Positions 1-12,321 of a stretch of 64,000 nucleotides of DNA are shown here, in pieces. The stretch lies in assembly GCA_016800925.1 (NCBI GenBank), contig JABCPU010000123.1:106744-170743 (forward strand), read 5' to 3'. The notes under the pieces were generated by a model. That model saw only the letters and a list, made by a program, of their open reading frames with translations, had not been told where the DNA came from and did no database searches. Numbering within the stretch: position 1 is the first letter of the stretch; each line of letters opens with the position of its first letter. Position numbers and translations under genes: made by a program. Source of the stretch: Suillus spraguei. Its lineage: Eukaryota > Basidiomycota > Agaricomycetes > Boletales > Suillaceae.

Positions 1-379
1 TTTTATTTCACCGACACGAAGTCAGGTGAGAATATGCGAAAGAAGATTTCAGATTGTAAGAGCAGATATAAAACTAGAAATTGAGAGAGTACCAATAGAT
101 CGGAGAGCATTATATATACAATGACAAGACCCTAAGGCGGTTAGTGTGATGAATTCCTAAGGAAGTATTCTATTCGCTTGGCACTGGGTTGTCCAAATAA
201 TCAAGATCAACAGTCATAAAGAAATAAAGTTACAATATAACTTGCCTGACAGCCGAACAAAATTGGTGCCACCGATCACTCAGGAGATGTGTTAAATTAA
301 CGAAATGGAACCAAATTAATGGTAATGACAGGGCAGAGAGCACGGAGGTTGGTGAGAAGATCTGTGTGATAGGTATGAC
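1..379. other. No gene recognised
   Basis: I see no convincing open frame, RNA gene or element end in this stretch. It leads into the 186-bp direct repeats that start near 380. Confidence 0.5.
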
Positions 380-895
380 CACTAGACCCTACTCTAGAAC
401 ATGCAGTAGACCGACCTTTTTGATACGCTCATGCTGTAAGCTAATAGTTCCAAGAGAAGACGATGAAAACCACACGAGTACTATTGGCAGTGATTTTTTC
501 GAAGCCTGTTATAGGTTTGCATTAATAGCTATGAGTACGAATGCATACTGTAGAACGTGCGGTAGACTGACCATTCTGATCCAATTACGCTCCAAGTTGA
601 AAGTTCCTGAAGAGAAGACGATATAAGCCACATGAGGCGAGTACCATCAGCAGTGATTTGTGCTTGAAGCCTGCTATACAAGTTTATAGTTATGGATGGA
701 ATGGACGCATTCAGGGATAAGTACGAATGCATACTGTAGAACGTGCGGTAGACTTACCATTCTGATCCAATTACGCTCCAAGTTAAAAGTTCAAGAGAAG
801 ATGATGTAAGCCACAAGAGGCAAGTACCATCAGCAGTGATTTGTGCTTGAAGCCTGCTATACAAGTTTACATTTATGGATGGAATGGACGCATTG
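380..895 (+). repeat. Tandem direct repeat, ~186-bp unit, three copies
   Basis: The phrase GTACGAATGCATACTGTAGA occurs at 535 and again at 721, exactly 186 bp apart, and the sequence between is nearly identical in both units. A more diverged, shorter unit precedes them from about 380; its TAGAACATGC corresponds to TAGAACGTGC at 551. The last unit is cut by the solo LTR at 896. The open frames over this stretch follow the repeat and show no protein signature, so I treat it as non-coding satellite-like DNA. Confidence 0.8.
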
Positions 896-1369
896 TGTTA
901 CAATCGTACGTGCCCCTATTCATTTTCCCTTTGTTTCTTTACTTGTATGACGTGTCACATGACTTTGCCTTATATGCTCAACGCATCTGTACAACACATG
1001 CCTTCCTTATTAGGATACGCAGTTACATTCTCACAGTTACTTGGTCTGTGTGCACATATTGGCCTATTTAAGCACAGTGTACTTGTAGTAAATTACTTAC
1101 TTTAATCTTACTGGGTTTTACCTGGAATCTCCTTCGCTTAGGTCTCCAACCTAAGTCGTCTTGAATCGTCTCTAAGTCTAAGCACTCCTTAGTCTTAGTC
1201 TCTATTCTCACAGAACCTCATAGACTTGTCTTTGAGGCCAAACCCTTGATCGTACTCGGAACGCGTTCCTTGTACTTTCACCTTGTCCTCTTCTGGACAT
1301 TGTAAGAACTCCCAGCAGACCGGCTGTGTCTTTTCACTGTCGCTGGTGATGCCACCCCAGTTCGTAACA
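896..1369 (+). mobile_element. Solo LTR, family A (chromovirus), TSD CATTG
   Basis: A 474-bp LTR running from TGTTACAATCGTACGTGCCC to CCCAGTTCGTAACA. It is flanked by the perfect 5-bp duplication CATTG (891-895 and 1370-1374), so it is an intact insertion reduced to one LTR. It contains the family promoter parts: a TTTAAG TATA-like box and, about 30 bp on, ACTTTAATCTT, the 11 nt that pairs with the primer-binding site of element A1. It sits inside the 186-bp tandem repeat. Confidence 0.95.
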
Positions 1370-1452
1370 CATTGAGGGATAGAGAATGACACTGACCGAT
1401 GAAAACGAAAATTAAGTGTTGCGGCGAAGGAACTAGACTGCCCCAAGACCAC

Positions 1453-1690
1453 TGTGCACTGAAACTGAAGGAGATGGATGTCGAAGGGAGGCATGAGGCA
1501 AACGAGACCCGAAAAGACTTGAATGAAAATCAGAGGAAGCAGATAGAAAGACAGACGAGTGCACTCAACTGATGGAGATGAACGATGCACCAGAAAGTGT
1601 GGCATGAGCCAAATGAGACCTGAAAAGACATTAAGGAAATCAGAAGAAGGTGTGGAGGAATAAAAATGTATGTGCACTCAACTTAGAGTG
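1453..1690. repeat. Short tandem repeat, ~106-113-bp unit
   Basis: GTGCACT occurs at 1453, 1559 and 1672, and the sequence between (GGCATGAGGCAAACGAGACC against GGCATGAGCCAAATGAGACC) is similar, giving two imperfect units. No coding function seen. Confidence 0.6.
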
Positions 1691-1743
1691 CTCGATATGA
1701 AGGTCCAAGCACGACTGAGCGGATAGAAAATATATGGAACTCC

Positions 1744-2346
1744 CGAGGAAGATCTTCAACCCTACTGGTGCAGCAATGGGTGAGCAGCCAGGGCGATCCT
1801 CCAGACATGCAGTCTAGGAGTGATTGATCAAAGACACAAAGTCAATGGATCAGGATGCGAATGGCACGAAGCCAATTCAAAAAACGTGAAGCCAGGACAT
1901 CCAGGGAGGTAGAACATTTTTTGGGGCAAAGGATAAGGGTGGTAAGATGATGGGTGGAGGACGATTGAGATGACGAAGGACGAATGAGACGATGGATTGA
2001 GTAAGTGGAAAGACTTGGATATGGGACTTTCCCACAATTGAACTTGCTGCTCATGTTTAGTCGGAACTTCATTTTGGATTTTCCACTTGGTGATATTCTC
2101 TTTTGCTACTAACTACCTCTCGCTGTCAGTCGCCTTCCCTCTATCTTCATTCTCATTGCTGTGTCTCTCGTCCCCCCAGGTTCCCCTCGACTCTGACTTC
2201 TACCCATCTGAACTGGCTTCATGCCATTCACTTCAAGTGATCAGTTGACTACGCATCGCTGGTCCAACGCTCCTAGACTACGTGTCTGGAGGATCGCCCT
2301 GGCTGCTCACCTGTTGCTGCACCAGTAGGGTTGAAGATCTTCCTCG
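1744..2346. repeat. Inverted repeat, ~80-bp arms, ~445-bp loop
   Basis: The sequence at 1744-1822 (starting CGAGGAAGATCTTCAACCC) returns as its reverse complement at 2268-2346 (ending GGTTGAAGATCTTCCTCG) with only a few mismatches. A transcript across it would fold into a long hairpin. I find no target-site duplication at the outer ends, so a foldback transposon is possible but not shown. The right arm lies just upstream of the decayed gene at 2.5-4.7 kb, so the left arm may be an inverted copy of that gene's upstream region. Confidence 0.75.
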
Positions 2347-2688
2347 TGAGTGCTTTCCAACTGGAATCAATCTGCACCGCTCATATTTTCTTTGACCTTT
2401 ACATTGAGCGTCTTACAGCTGGTAAGGTATATACTTGTCTCTCATTTACTTTTACTGATTTCCTCTCACATCCTTATCCTGGCGTTCTTGCTCCTGCATG
2501 GTCAGCGACTCGAACTCCCACGATTATATTCTGCAATCAGACACAAGGTATGTATACTTTTTCGCCTGTTCTTTGCGTTGCGTGCTTAAGATTTCTAGTA
2601 CACATCATGCCCAATGCTCTGACATTGTTCAAAGCGAATACCGTCATCTCAGACAGTATGTGTTTCTCTGTCTGTCTTTCATGCGCTG

Positions 2689-4707
2689 ATGCCAAAGTTT
2701 CCAACAGCTTGGTTACAAGCTTTCGACGCTCGCACCGTTGCCGTCCAGGGCAATCTGGTCATCACGACTCCCAACATGCATTTTGTTCCAGAATTTCATC
2801 ACTTTGATGCAGAAGTCTTACAAGCCCGTGCAGATGGTCGATTTGGCGTGATCGACTGCTTCCAATGGCCTCAGGCATACGACAATACCTTTTGCCACGC
2901 CGCTTGCATACCTCGAAAAAAGTCATTTCCGTGTCCTCACCCGCTCCACTGGACTTGGTTCACTCCTACCCCAGATGACCTTAAGCCTATTCCCGGGAAT
3001 TCATTTCCTGTGGGCACACTGGCGTCGGATAAGGTCGATGGCCTGCAATCCCTCTTCAAACTGGCAGAACAACGACTCCGTGATTATAGAAAGGTCCATC
3101 CAGACAGAGGCCAAGTTATATACGGCCGCCTGTTGTCCCTCCGACACGCTGTCGCACGCTCGAAATTGCACCCCCTCACTTTTCGTGATCTTCTCATTTT
3201 CGTCACTGATGCTCAGCGTCTCTTTCTCGATATCTACTCTTACTTCGACTGGACACTTATAGCTCAACCACTCACTACTTCAGGCCTTCATCATAATGTT
3301 CGGGGTGAATGGATGGGCGCTTTTGTGCAGAGTAGCGACGTATGCGAGAAATTGTTCTGCGCTGGTGTCCCTGTGTGGTATGTTCGTGCAAGCGCATACA
3401 TTCCCCCGAGCATGACGGTTGTCGAACCTGTTTTGCTTACCTGTCTGGATCACATCATCATTGGCATGTACGCGGAGGGCAGGAAAGTTCGCCCATTTGA
3501 AGTGATACACCACGGTCCCGGTGGTCGTGAGCATCATGTGCACATTCGCCGCCTATATGCAGGCACAACACACCTAGACCCTGAGGCAGCCATACCTCAA
3601 CCATCGTCCAGCTCGAATCCCGGTCCCAAGGTATCTAGTCTTGGCAAGGTGCCATCTCGACAGAAGAGTAGGCCAAAACACCAGCCATGTAAGCTTCTCT
3701 TTCTTTTGTGCATGTTGGATACTCATCATTGTAGACTCTATTGAAGCTCGCCTGCACGTCCTGCTCCGTCAGGCGAATCAAGGAACAAGTGGCAAGATCC
3801 TGACACTCCCTACCTTCCGCCGCTGAACCTTCATTGGGAAGCCGCGATGAAAATTGCAATTAAAGACCAGTCTCGCATTCACACACCCTACATTATTGAT
3901 CGGGGGTATAGATTCCCCGAGCCTGCTCTTCTTATCAGCCCCAAACTGGCTGAACGTCTGCAAGTATATCTTGTCAATTGGCTTGCATGTCGTGCACTGT
4001 GGGTAGGCCGAGTCGACCACGATCCTCCACGCACTTACCCCACTCCTCAACTATGGTGCGACTTCCTTGGTAGTGTGCCTTCTGCCCAGCCACAATCTCA
4101 TAGGGAGAAAGATCCTGACAGAAAGGGTCTTACGGCCACCGAGAAGTGGAAGCAGGTGATGCGGGAGTTGTTCGGCGATGATGTGCTAGAATCTCAGGGC
4201 GATGTATTTTCCCCAGATGGAGTTGTGGAATTTCAGGGTGAACAATTCTCTGTCGCCAGTCTTACTAATCCTTCCACACTTCTAGCCCAGAAGGTTACAT
4301 GGGAGCTATTTGAACTCGGCTTTTGATACGAGTTGAGGGACCTTGACCGTCACTTGGCACAGAGACAATGGAGAGATGATCCAGCTGGTCGCGAGCAACT
4401 CCTCCATGGCATCTTCCCGGGCGACGCTGGTCTAGTGATGTGGTCAGAGCCGTTTCTGTTGGAACATTACGGGTTGTGGGATAACACCCTGCAGGGCTGT
4501 CTTCCTTACGTGGAGAATTTTCGCCGACTGCTCTGCGACTGGGATGGCGTGCCGCCTCTTCTCGTAACCCCACTGACATTAGACAACTTCACAGATACTA
4601 AATCTTGGGAAGTCAAGCGTGTGGCGACGGCGTTTTATGTCCAGACATTTTTTGATCATTTTGGCAGGCCCCCAATCATACCCCATTCGCTTCCCATGCA
4701 ATCATGA
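2689..4707 (+). pseudogene. Fungal hypothetical protein, decayed copy
   Basis: This is a long coding remnant of a family I associate with Agaricomycetes as a multi-copy protein of unknown function. The main exon (to about 3688) encodes ~330 residues with Trp/Tyr/His-rich globular character. It ends at a GTAAGC donor (3689), with an acceptor near 3734. Coding resumes, with a one-base frame disagreement, through 4326 and then in the same frame to 4707. The only in-frame stop in the last part is a TGA at 4324-4326 between Phe and Tyr-Glu-Leu, at a place where Arg (CGA) would be expected. A possible first exon starts with ATG at 2498 and ends at a GTATGT donor (2548), but the phases do not join cleanly. 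No catalytic motif is recognised. Single stop plus frameshift favour a recent pseudogene over an active gene. Confidence 0.6.
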
Positions 4708-5521
4708 TTCCATACTTGTCCTGACGTATTTTCTGTTGTCCGTTCTCGTTACCTTTGAATCAAATTCATGCAGTTGTGTTCCTTTTAGTTGAATTGGATA
4801 TTCCTGTGTAGTGTGCTCCATTATTCAGTTTTGTATGGTAACCATCAGCGGACTATGATCTTACTCCGGCATTACGATCTGCATCATTTATTTTCCTCTC
4901 TTTGGATTTACGAGCTTCGGCTTTATGAGATCAAGATACATACTCACTGTGTGCATGTTTCAGACATTGAGCAAGAGACTCATCATGATGGCGGGGCGGT
5001 GAGTTCACTTCATGTTCTTCGCATACCTATGCTATGACAGCAAGGCTCACCCTTTCTTCTGGAACAACGTAGTATAACCACGCGAAGATCCGAACTACAA
5101 CACACTCATCAACAAACTTAGCGCAGTGTATCCACATCCAAATCAGACTCGATCTGCTTTCAAGATCTTCGACTTGGCTCTATCCTTAAGCACCATTGAA
5201 CGATCCCATAGTATTTTGGTGTAGTGCTTCGTAATTTTTCAGCCCAATGCGATTGTTTTGATTTTTCACTAGTGATCCTACTTTGTCCATCTACGTCCGC
5301 CACCACCGGTCACTACAATCACACTTCCCCAGACTACGCATCTGTGGGCTGAGTTCCCCTGGTTGACTTCATGTCACTGTTTCCTGCCTTGTTGACTTCA
5401 AGTCTTAGGGCATTACTCAATGGCAGTCCGCCGTCCAAAACCTCGATGACATAAGGCAACAACCCACCAATCATCACCTCTGTCGATACATCAGCCGACC
5501 ACTATCGTTTGCGAACCTTGG
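4708..5521. other. Intergenic; no recognisable gene
   Basis: Short frames only. Around 5045-5220 the plus strand reads like a coding fragment (a stretch with FKIFDLALSLSTIE), but I cannot place it in a family or find its ends. Confidence 0.4.
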
Positions 5522-6262
5522 ATGGTCAATAGATGGAAATGTCCCCACAAGACAACAAAACTCGACCTCTATCTTCCTGGCCCACCACCCATCTTAGTTC
5601 TGCCAGGACGACAATGTCTAGCACAGCAAAGGCTGCGTCGTTCATTGTCCATATGTAGGACGGAGCCCGGACAGAGGGATGATGGACCTGTGTTTCCTTT
5701 CAGCAACTCCATGCATTTTTCCAATGACGCCTCTCCCTGTCGTCTCACCAGCTGCCAGAAAAGGGCTAATCAGTGGCGAAGATGGTCGGAAGATATTATT
5801 CCGGCCATGATAGTGCCCTACCTATCATACATTCAAGAGACTGTATTGCTACGTCATGCCAACATGCCAGCGATACATCATCGGACTGATGGAGAGTGCG
5901 GTACTGGGTGCAGAACTCGCAACATCAAAGTTGCATGCGTGTTTTTTGATGGTATGTTATTATTTTTTTTCTCTTCTAACATTAATCTGATGTACATTAT
6001 AGCTTTTGAGGAAATCACCATCATCGCCTGCCCTTGTTCACCTGCCCCACTTCAGCTTCTTCGTCGCAGGCTTTTTCCATGCGTGCCCCTGGCACCCTCC
6101 CTGGCAGTGGACTTACGACTTCTCGAGTTCGTCCGCCTTCTTTTTCTTCGTCAGTCCCCCAACCAAGCAGCATGGTGTGATGCGCTGGAGACCTTTCTGG
6201 ACGGAATGAAATATAAGCTGAGGCTGTGTTACGAACTGGGGTGGCGTCACCAGCGACAATGA
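5522..6262 (+). CDS. Hypothetical ORF running into an LTR
   Basis: An ATG-started frame of 246 codons. The final dozen codons lie inside the family-A LTR that begins at 6227, so the native end is missing. A GTATGT...TATAG segment near 5953-6002 could be an intron, which would argue that the reading frame across it is accidental. The protein is Arg/Pro/Cys-rich with no recognised domain. It may not be a real gene. Confidence 0.2.
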   Translation: MVNRWKCPHKTTKLDLYLPGPPPILVLPGRQCLAQQRLRRSLSICRTEPGQRDDGPVFPFSNSMHFSNDASPCRLTSCQKRANQWRRWSEDIIPAMIVPYLSYIQETVLLRHANMPAIHHRTDGECGTGCRTRNIKVACVFFDGMLLFFFSSNINLMYIIAFEEITIIACPCSPAPLQLLRRRLFPCVPLAPSLAVDLRLLEFVRLLFLRQSPNQAAWCDALETFLDGMKYKLRLCYELGWRHQRQ

Positions 6263-6701
6263 AAAGACACAGTCGGTCTGCTGGGAAGTTCTTACAATGT
6301 CCAAAAGAGGACAAGGTGAAAGTACAAGGAACGCGTTCCGAGTACGATCAAGGGTTCGACCTCAAAGATAAGTCTAAGAGGTATCCGCGAGAATAGAGAC
6401 TAAGGCTAAGGAGTGCTTAGACTTAGAGGTGATTCAAGATGACTTAGGTTGGAGACCTAAGTGAAGGAGATTCCAGGTAAAACCCAGTAAGATTAAAGTA
6501 GAGAATCTACTACAAGTACACCGTGATTAAATAGGTCAATATGTGCGCACGGACCAAGAGAGACGTGAGAATGTAAGTGCGTATCCAGAGAAGGAAGGAA
6601 ACTATAGTACAGATGCGTTAAGCATATGAGTCAGAATCATGTTACGTAATATACACGGTAAATGAAGTAGAAAATGAATAGGGGCACGTACGATTGTAAC
6701 A
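6227..6701 (-). repeat. 3' LTR of A2 (family A)
   Basis: A 475-bp complete LTR in minus orientation, from TGTTACGAACTGGGGTGGCG at 6227 to GTACGATTGTAACA at 6701. The polypurine-like CGGGGGTAA on the minus strand abuts it at 6702-6710. It keeps the ACTTTAATCTT transcript-start motif (minus strand, near 6495). Confidence 0.95.
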
Positions 6702-6734
6702 TTACCCCCGTATTACACCGAAAATCACCGATTT

Positions 6735-8204
6735 TCAATCACTTTGGTTCGCATAGTAAATGGGATCGTCGCTCCATTCGTAGTCCTCATCAGCAAAGGA
6801 CCCACTCCTCATATACTTAGCTTCTTCCAAACCAGCGCATCTGTTAGCGTCCTTTCTCTTTTCTGCTTGAATACATTCATCGTCAAGCTGCTTTTCCCAA
6901 GTGCGAAGTGCGTCATAAAATCCTTCGTCCTTCCATGATAAGTCGAAGGGGGGAGGTCCGACTCGTCTAGGACAGTAGATGGATAAATGGGTAGGCGACC
7001 AATACCTGCAGACTTTGCACTGATATTCCGCACAATTCTTCTGACAATGCCCGAGCAGTCCGCAGACACGGCATTTCATATTCTCGTCAGGGTTGGAATG
7101 GGCTTTGCGTAAGGGGGACGGGGAAATGATAGGCGTGGGGCTAGTAGATCTGGCACACTTCTTTCCCTTATTCTTCCTCATACGTTTTAAGGCGAGGGTA
7201 TTGTTACGCTTGAGTTGCGCTTGTTGAGCAGGGGATAAGGTGTATGCCGACATAGGGAGATCAGGAGTGACATCTCATTCAGCGATTGTGAGAAGTTCGG
7301 CCAAGGAAGAAGGGGAAGTGAGACCGAAATCTTTTACTAAAACTGGTGAGACGGGATCCATAGGCCCGAATGATGATGGGATGGACATGGGTGGATGGAT
7401 ATGAAGATCGCGAAGTCGGGGACCGAGTGTTACCAACTCGGTGGCAGGGATTCCTAGTAGTTTAGCGGCCTCACACTGCTCCACTGTGCAGGGTTCATAT
7501 AACCAATCTGGGCAGTCAAGAGAAGTCGTGACAGGAGGTGATGACGTTGATTGTTCGATAGGAGATGGTGTTCGGGGAGATGCAAGGTTCGACTGCGTTT
7601 TGTTGTAGATTGGTGATAGCTTCTTCTACTAGATTTCTAGCCGCTCTTGTTTCAGCGACTGATTGCTGGATTGTTTCGACAACCCTGTTGGTGAGTTGTC
7701 TGATCTCTTGGACAGCAGTATATAAGCCAGTAAAGGCGTCAAGACTAGAATAAACACGCGAAGACGAGGGTGCTGGAATAGGAAGTGGCGTATCTTCCTG
7801 CGGAGAGGGAGGTCGAGCAATGCCTGCTCGATGTTCGGCGATAATATGAATAGCTTCTTCAACATCATTTTTAAAAGAATTGGGAAACAGCAACATAGCG
7901 TAAGCACGAATGCGTTTTTGAAGATGTAAGAAGCGATGTCGGTATGTGGCTTCTGTAATATCCTTGGCAGTGGCTTCGATAAGCGCTGCGGTGCGGATGA
8001 TGTTAACGAGGAGTAGGGCGGGGAAAGCGCCTCGTTCGGTAAGAATTCTTTCGATTTCAAGGGCATGTCCCTCGCAGAGGATGGCAGCTTCGATGTAAGA
8101 GGTGTTATCGATTTCAGTGGTAAGATTTCCGTATTGTTCGGTTTCAGAGTCGGAGTCATTGTTGAAACAGCGACGGGGGTGATGTATGCAGTGGGGAAAG
8201 ACAT
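6735..8204 (-). pseudogene. Chromovirus ORF3, double zinc-knuckle protein (A2 copy)
   Basis: A coding region between the chromodomain end and the 3' LTR, not part of the standard gag-pol set. It starts with ATG at 8204, changes frame once near 8.1 kb, and then encodes a helical stretch (residues like ERGAFPALLLVNIIRTAAL), a Pro-rich linker, and at the C end two knuckles, CRVCGLLGHCQKNC and CKVCRYWSPTHLSIYC, followed by an acidic tail ending at 6735. A TGA at 7275-7277 interrupts the frame at exactly the site where A1 also has TGA. The role is unknown; an RNA-binding or second nucleocapsid-like protein is an inference from the knuckles. Confidence 0.75.
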
Positions 8205-8258
8205 TTCAATGGTGGTAGTTGATCAAGTGCTAGTGCGAGTTGATTGACTGAAGGATGA

Positions 8259-11200
8259 TCAAAGGGTGTGTTGCTTCTTATAAGCGTTCAAAATTCGAGC
8301 GGAGTTTTTCAAGTTCTTTTCTGGGAGCCATTCGTTATCTCCCGATGATATCCTTTCCAGAAACAAGATAACGTCGGCGATTGCGGTTCCTTTGTGAGAA
8401 AGAATGCTTCAATTTCATATTCTTCTCTTCTTCGATGATGTCAGGTGGTGGTTCGGGAAGTTCGGCCGTGTACGTCTGTTTCGCTATAGGATGATAAGAC
8501 AGAAGCGTGAAAGGTGGGTGGATTTCCATTGCGGAGGGAGTTTGAGTGTGAACGTGATGGGGATAAGACATCGTGATCGGGAAAGGTCGTATCGCTTTGG
8601 GGCGAGCTTCCTTGATGGGAGTTTAAGTCTAAGATTGGCGGCAGATAGCCAAACCTTGTCTCCGATCTTCCATGGGGTGTACTTATCTCCTCGGGATCGT
8701 TCAGCCATTGTCTGCATTGCAATATTATGGCAGGCGATTGCTTCTTCTCTTATCTTCTGCAGAGATCGTACTCGATCTTCTGCTGCGGGACGGATGAGTC
8801 AGGGATAAGGTGGGGATAGCGCGTGGTTCGTATCCCATCATCAAGTAGAAGGGTGATGCATTCCTTGCATCATGTTTTCGGTGGTTATGGACGAATTCGG
8901 CAATTGGCAGGTGTTCTACCCAATCTTCAGGGTTGTTACGGCAGTAGATGCGAAGGTATGTCTCAAGTTCTGATTCAGCCTTTTGGTCTGACCATCAGTC
9001 TGTGGGTGATAAGCCGTAGATGGAGCGATGACGTAGTCAAGAAGTCGGGCAAGTTCCTTAGAGAAGCGAGATAGGAACTGCGGGCCTCGATCCGAAATGA
9101 CTTTGTCATGGAGTCCAAATCGTCGGTAAACATGTTTTAAAAATAGCTTAGCCACACCTTCTGAAGTGATGGTTTTCAAACAGGGATAATAATTACCCCC
9201 TTCGTAAGGCCATGGTCTACCACGACCATGATACTGTCAAAGCCTCCAGAGACGGGGAGGTCAGTGATGAGATCAACGGAGACTTGGGAGAACGGGCGAA
9301 CAGCCGACGAGGGAATAGGCGTGAGCGGGGGTCGAACAGGATGAGTATCCGCTTTCATTTGCTGGCAAAGGGCGCAACCCTCAACATATTTCCGAATATA
9401 AGAGCCCATCGCAGGCCACCAGGCTTCTCGTTTTACAAGTTCTTCAGTTTTGAATCTACCGGGATGACCCGGGTAGGGTGGTCATGATACCTTTTCAGGA
9501 TGTCGGAGCGATGCGCCGGTGGAATATAGGCGCGGTTTTAAAATAGAGGACGTTCTCCTCAATCTTCCAGTCAGAAAGTGCCGATTTCATAGGGGGAAGG
9601 CACACGCCATCAAGGGCATCAGATGCCGTTTTGAAGACAGGTCGTCGAGGGGGTCAGAGGATGACAGCACATCCCTCAAGTCGGTGTCAATAAGACGAAC
9701 GAATAGAGCGTCAGGAAGGAGGGTCTGGTCCTCGTTATCGTCTTTGCCAGAGTCATAATCAGGCCGGCGGGATAGTGCATCAGGTACTGCTAATTTAGTA
9801 CCTGCAACGTGATGCAGTTCGATGTCGTAGATAGACAAAATCAATTGCCAACGTGCTTGACGACGAGTAAGCTTCTGTGCACTTCTAAAGTACAGAAGGT
9901 TCTTGTGGTCGGTGAATACAGGACAGGGTGTGGGTTTCCTTCAGATAATGACGCCATTCGTTCAATGCCCGGATTACGGCAAGGAGTTCCCGATCAAAGA
10001 TCTGGTAATTCGTTCTGCGGGGTTCAAAGACTGGAGAGATATGCACATGGGTGGTAGACACCATTCTCATCAGTCTGCAAAAGAACTCCGCCAGTTGCTA
10101 CGAGCGAAGCGTCGGTAGCAATGGCAAATTGTCGGGAAGGATCAGGGTTACGGAGTACCGGTTGGGAGTGAAGCGTCGTTTCAATTCTTCGAAGGTGTCC
10201 ATACATTCGGTTGACCATCAAAGGCCTTATCTTTCTTTGTCAAATCGATAAGGGGTCTGGCGATGTCAGAATAGTGGGAAATGAACGTGCGGTAGAAGTT
10301 GCAAAAACCGAGGAATGACCGAACATCTTTTACAGATTTCGGATTGGCCATTCGGAGATTCCCTTGGTCTTGGCGGTGTCCATAGCAACTTGTCCGGGCG
10401 AATTATCATTCCGAGGTATTCCACTTCTTCTGCATCGAAGGTGCATTTCTCCGGTTTCAAGAATAGGTGTTCTTTTCGTATTTTCATCAAAACTCGTCTA
10501 GTCCGTTCAGGTGTTCTGCCATTGTCGTGAGAAAATCAGGATATCGTCCATATAGATAACCATCCATCCTTCATTGATTTCTTGTTGAAAGGTGCGATTC
10601 ATGTATGCTTGAAAAGTTGCTGGGGAATTGCAGAGGCCAAAGAACATGACGTTTGGTTCGAAGAGGCCGAATTCCGTGGTAAAAGCAGCTTTCCCACCTA
10701 TCATCAGGATGGATGCGAATGTTGTTATAACCGGACCGGAATATCCATTTTCGTAAAGAACTGTGCATTGTGAAGGCGTGCGACAAGGGAAATAGGGAGT
10801 GGGAGCGGATAGCGTTCTTGACTGTCCAATCATTGATGTAGCGATAATCTTGACAGGGACGCAATTCTCCGCTCTTCTTTCCCACAAAGAAGAAACCACT
10901 GGCTTGAGGTGATTTCGATTCTGAGATAAACCTTTCGCACGTTTTCATCGATAAACGTTTTGACGGCAGCGCGTTCTTTTTCCGATAGCGGGTAACCTTA
11001 GACGTACGAGGAATAAAACCGGGTTTGTGTCGATCCGATGATCGATACCAGGGCGTTCGGGGGGTAGTTTGTTCATCCATCTTTAGCAAAGACGTCTGCG
11101 AAGTCGTGCAAATAATCCGGGACCAATTCTTCGAAAGATTTCTTTTTTCTTTCCTTCTCATCCGTGGCGAATTCCTGAGCTTTGTTACTATATTTCGGAG

Positions 11201-12321
11201 GAGGGAGAGGAATTGTGGAGTATTGGAAAGGATTGTTCGAGCTGAGAAGTTCCATCACGTGTTAGGGTGTATTCATGGATACTTCTTCTATAATCCTCAT
11301 GCTGATCCATCGTATCGTATTCCACAAGAAATTCTCCATCTCCAAGCTCGTAAGAGGAAATTTCGCGTACTTCTGGCGCATGCCAGACGTCATTCATGGT
11401 ATCGAATTGGTCATCATCCTCGGTTGGGATCAACGAGGGCACGGGTTTTTCTTTATCGGGGATTTCTTCTATTGAGGCTGAAAGGGTTTTCGGGGGAACG
11501 AAGAACTTGGATAATTTGGTACGTTGGTGCTTTGCCCTGGGAGTTCTCTTCGTTTTCCTTTTTCCATTTTCTGTTCTTCTATTGGCCGCTGCTCAATAGG
11601 TTTTGTCCGACCCGATGCTCAGGTTCGGATTCATTCTTACGCTTTCTGCCGGGGAATTGGTGATACTGCTCGTGGCAGTTGTACATGAGGAGCGGGATCT
11701 GTAGTACGTGGAATTCGTACTTCTGGCTCTGGGTTCTCGGGAGCATCAATAGGAGAGGCGATGAAGGGCTTCGGAAGGCGGGAATGTTGCCATCTGGTAT
11801 AGTGGTTGAAAAGTCGGGCAATCCGTTCTTCTTTCGGTCTTCATCCAAATCGATTTGATTTCATCCGATTTCTCTGTCCGTGAAAGGACAAGTGTTTCAG
11901 CAGTCCAATCTATAATTGGGTTCATTGCTCGTAACCATGGGATTCCAAGGAGGATTTGATCTCTCCTCCCTAGTTTGGTGATGTTGAATTTTCCATACAT
12001 GGTTCGGTCATCGATTTTGACCACTAAGAGGCAGTAGTGCGTAATTGGTCCTCCTTTTATGAGGGTTCCATCTGCCGTTGTAACCCGAAATGGTTCTTTG
12101 AGTTTTCGTCGTGTGATTTGATGGAGTTTCACAAACTCTTCTGAGATGAATGTTCCTGCTGCTCCTGAATCGATAACAGCGGTGGTGTCGACGGATTTCA
12201 AGCGAGTACGCGAGTGGAGAGTGATAGGGACACAAAGTTCTTTTCTTTCACCTACAGCACGTACAAGTCTTAGTAATACATTGGGAGAAACATACGTCGA
12301 ATCTTTGTTTCTCCAAGTCAA
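8259..12321 (-). pseudogene. A2 pol: protease, RT, RNase H, integrase, chromodomain
   Basis: Read from 12321 downwards. Retropepsin with the VIDSGAAGTFI active-site stretch and LLGIPWL (12321-11746) is open. It is followed by RT with VGKKSGELRPCQDYR and an intact YMDD box near 10560. RNase H has FAIATDASL, then comes the HHCC zinc-binding region near 9.4 kb ([10 protein letters not shown]). The integrase core has [10 protein letters not shown] and [11 protein letters not shown], and a chromodomain (RRYLVSGKD) lies near 8.37 kb. The stop is at 8259-8261. The catalytic Glu of the integrase is Lys here: the usual QTER stretch reads QTKR, codon 8982-8984. Frameshifts break the frame at several points, for example near 11.07 kb where the VFAKDG frame is lost. 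Gag and pol frames meet at 12318-12321. Confidence 0.9.

Noticed and set aside
1195..1677. A 160-codon minus frame
   Set aside because: It runs through the solo LTR into a short tandem repeat; the LTR part is open in other copies too. No protein family.
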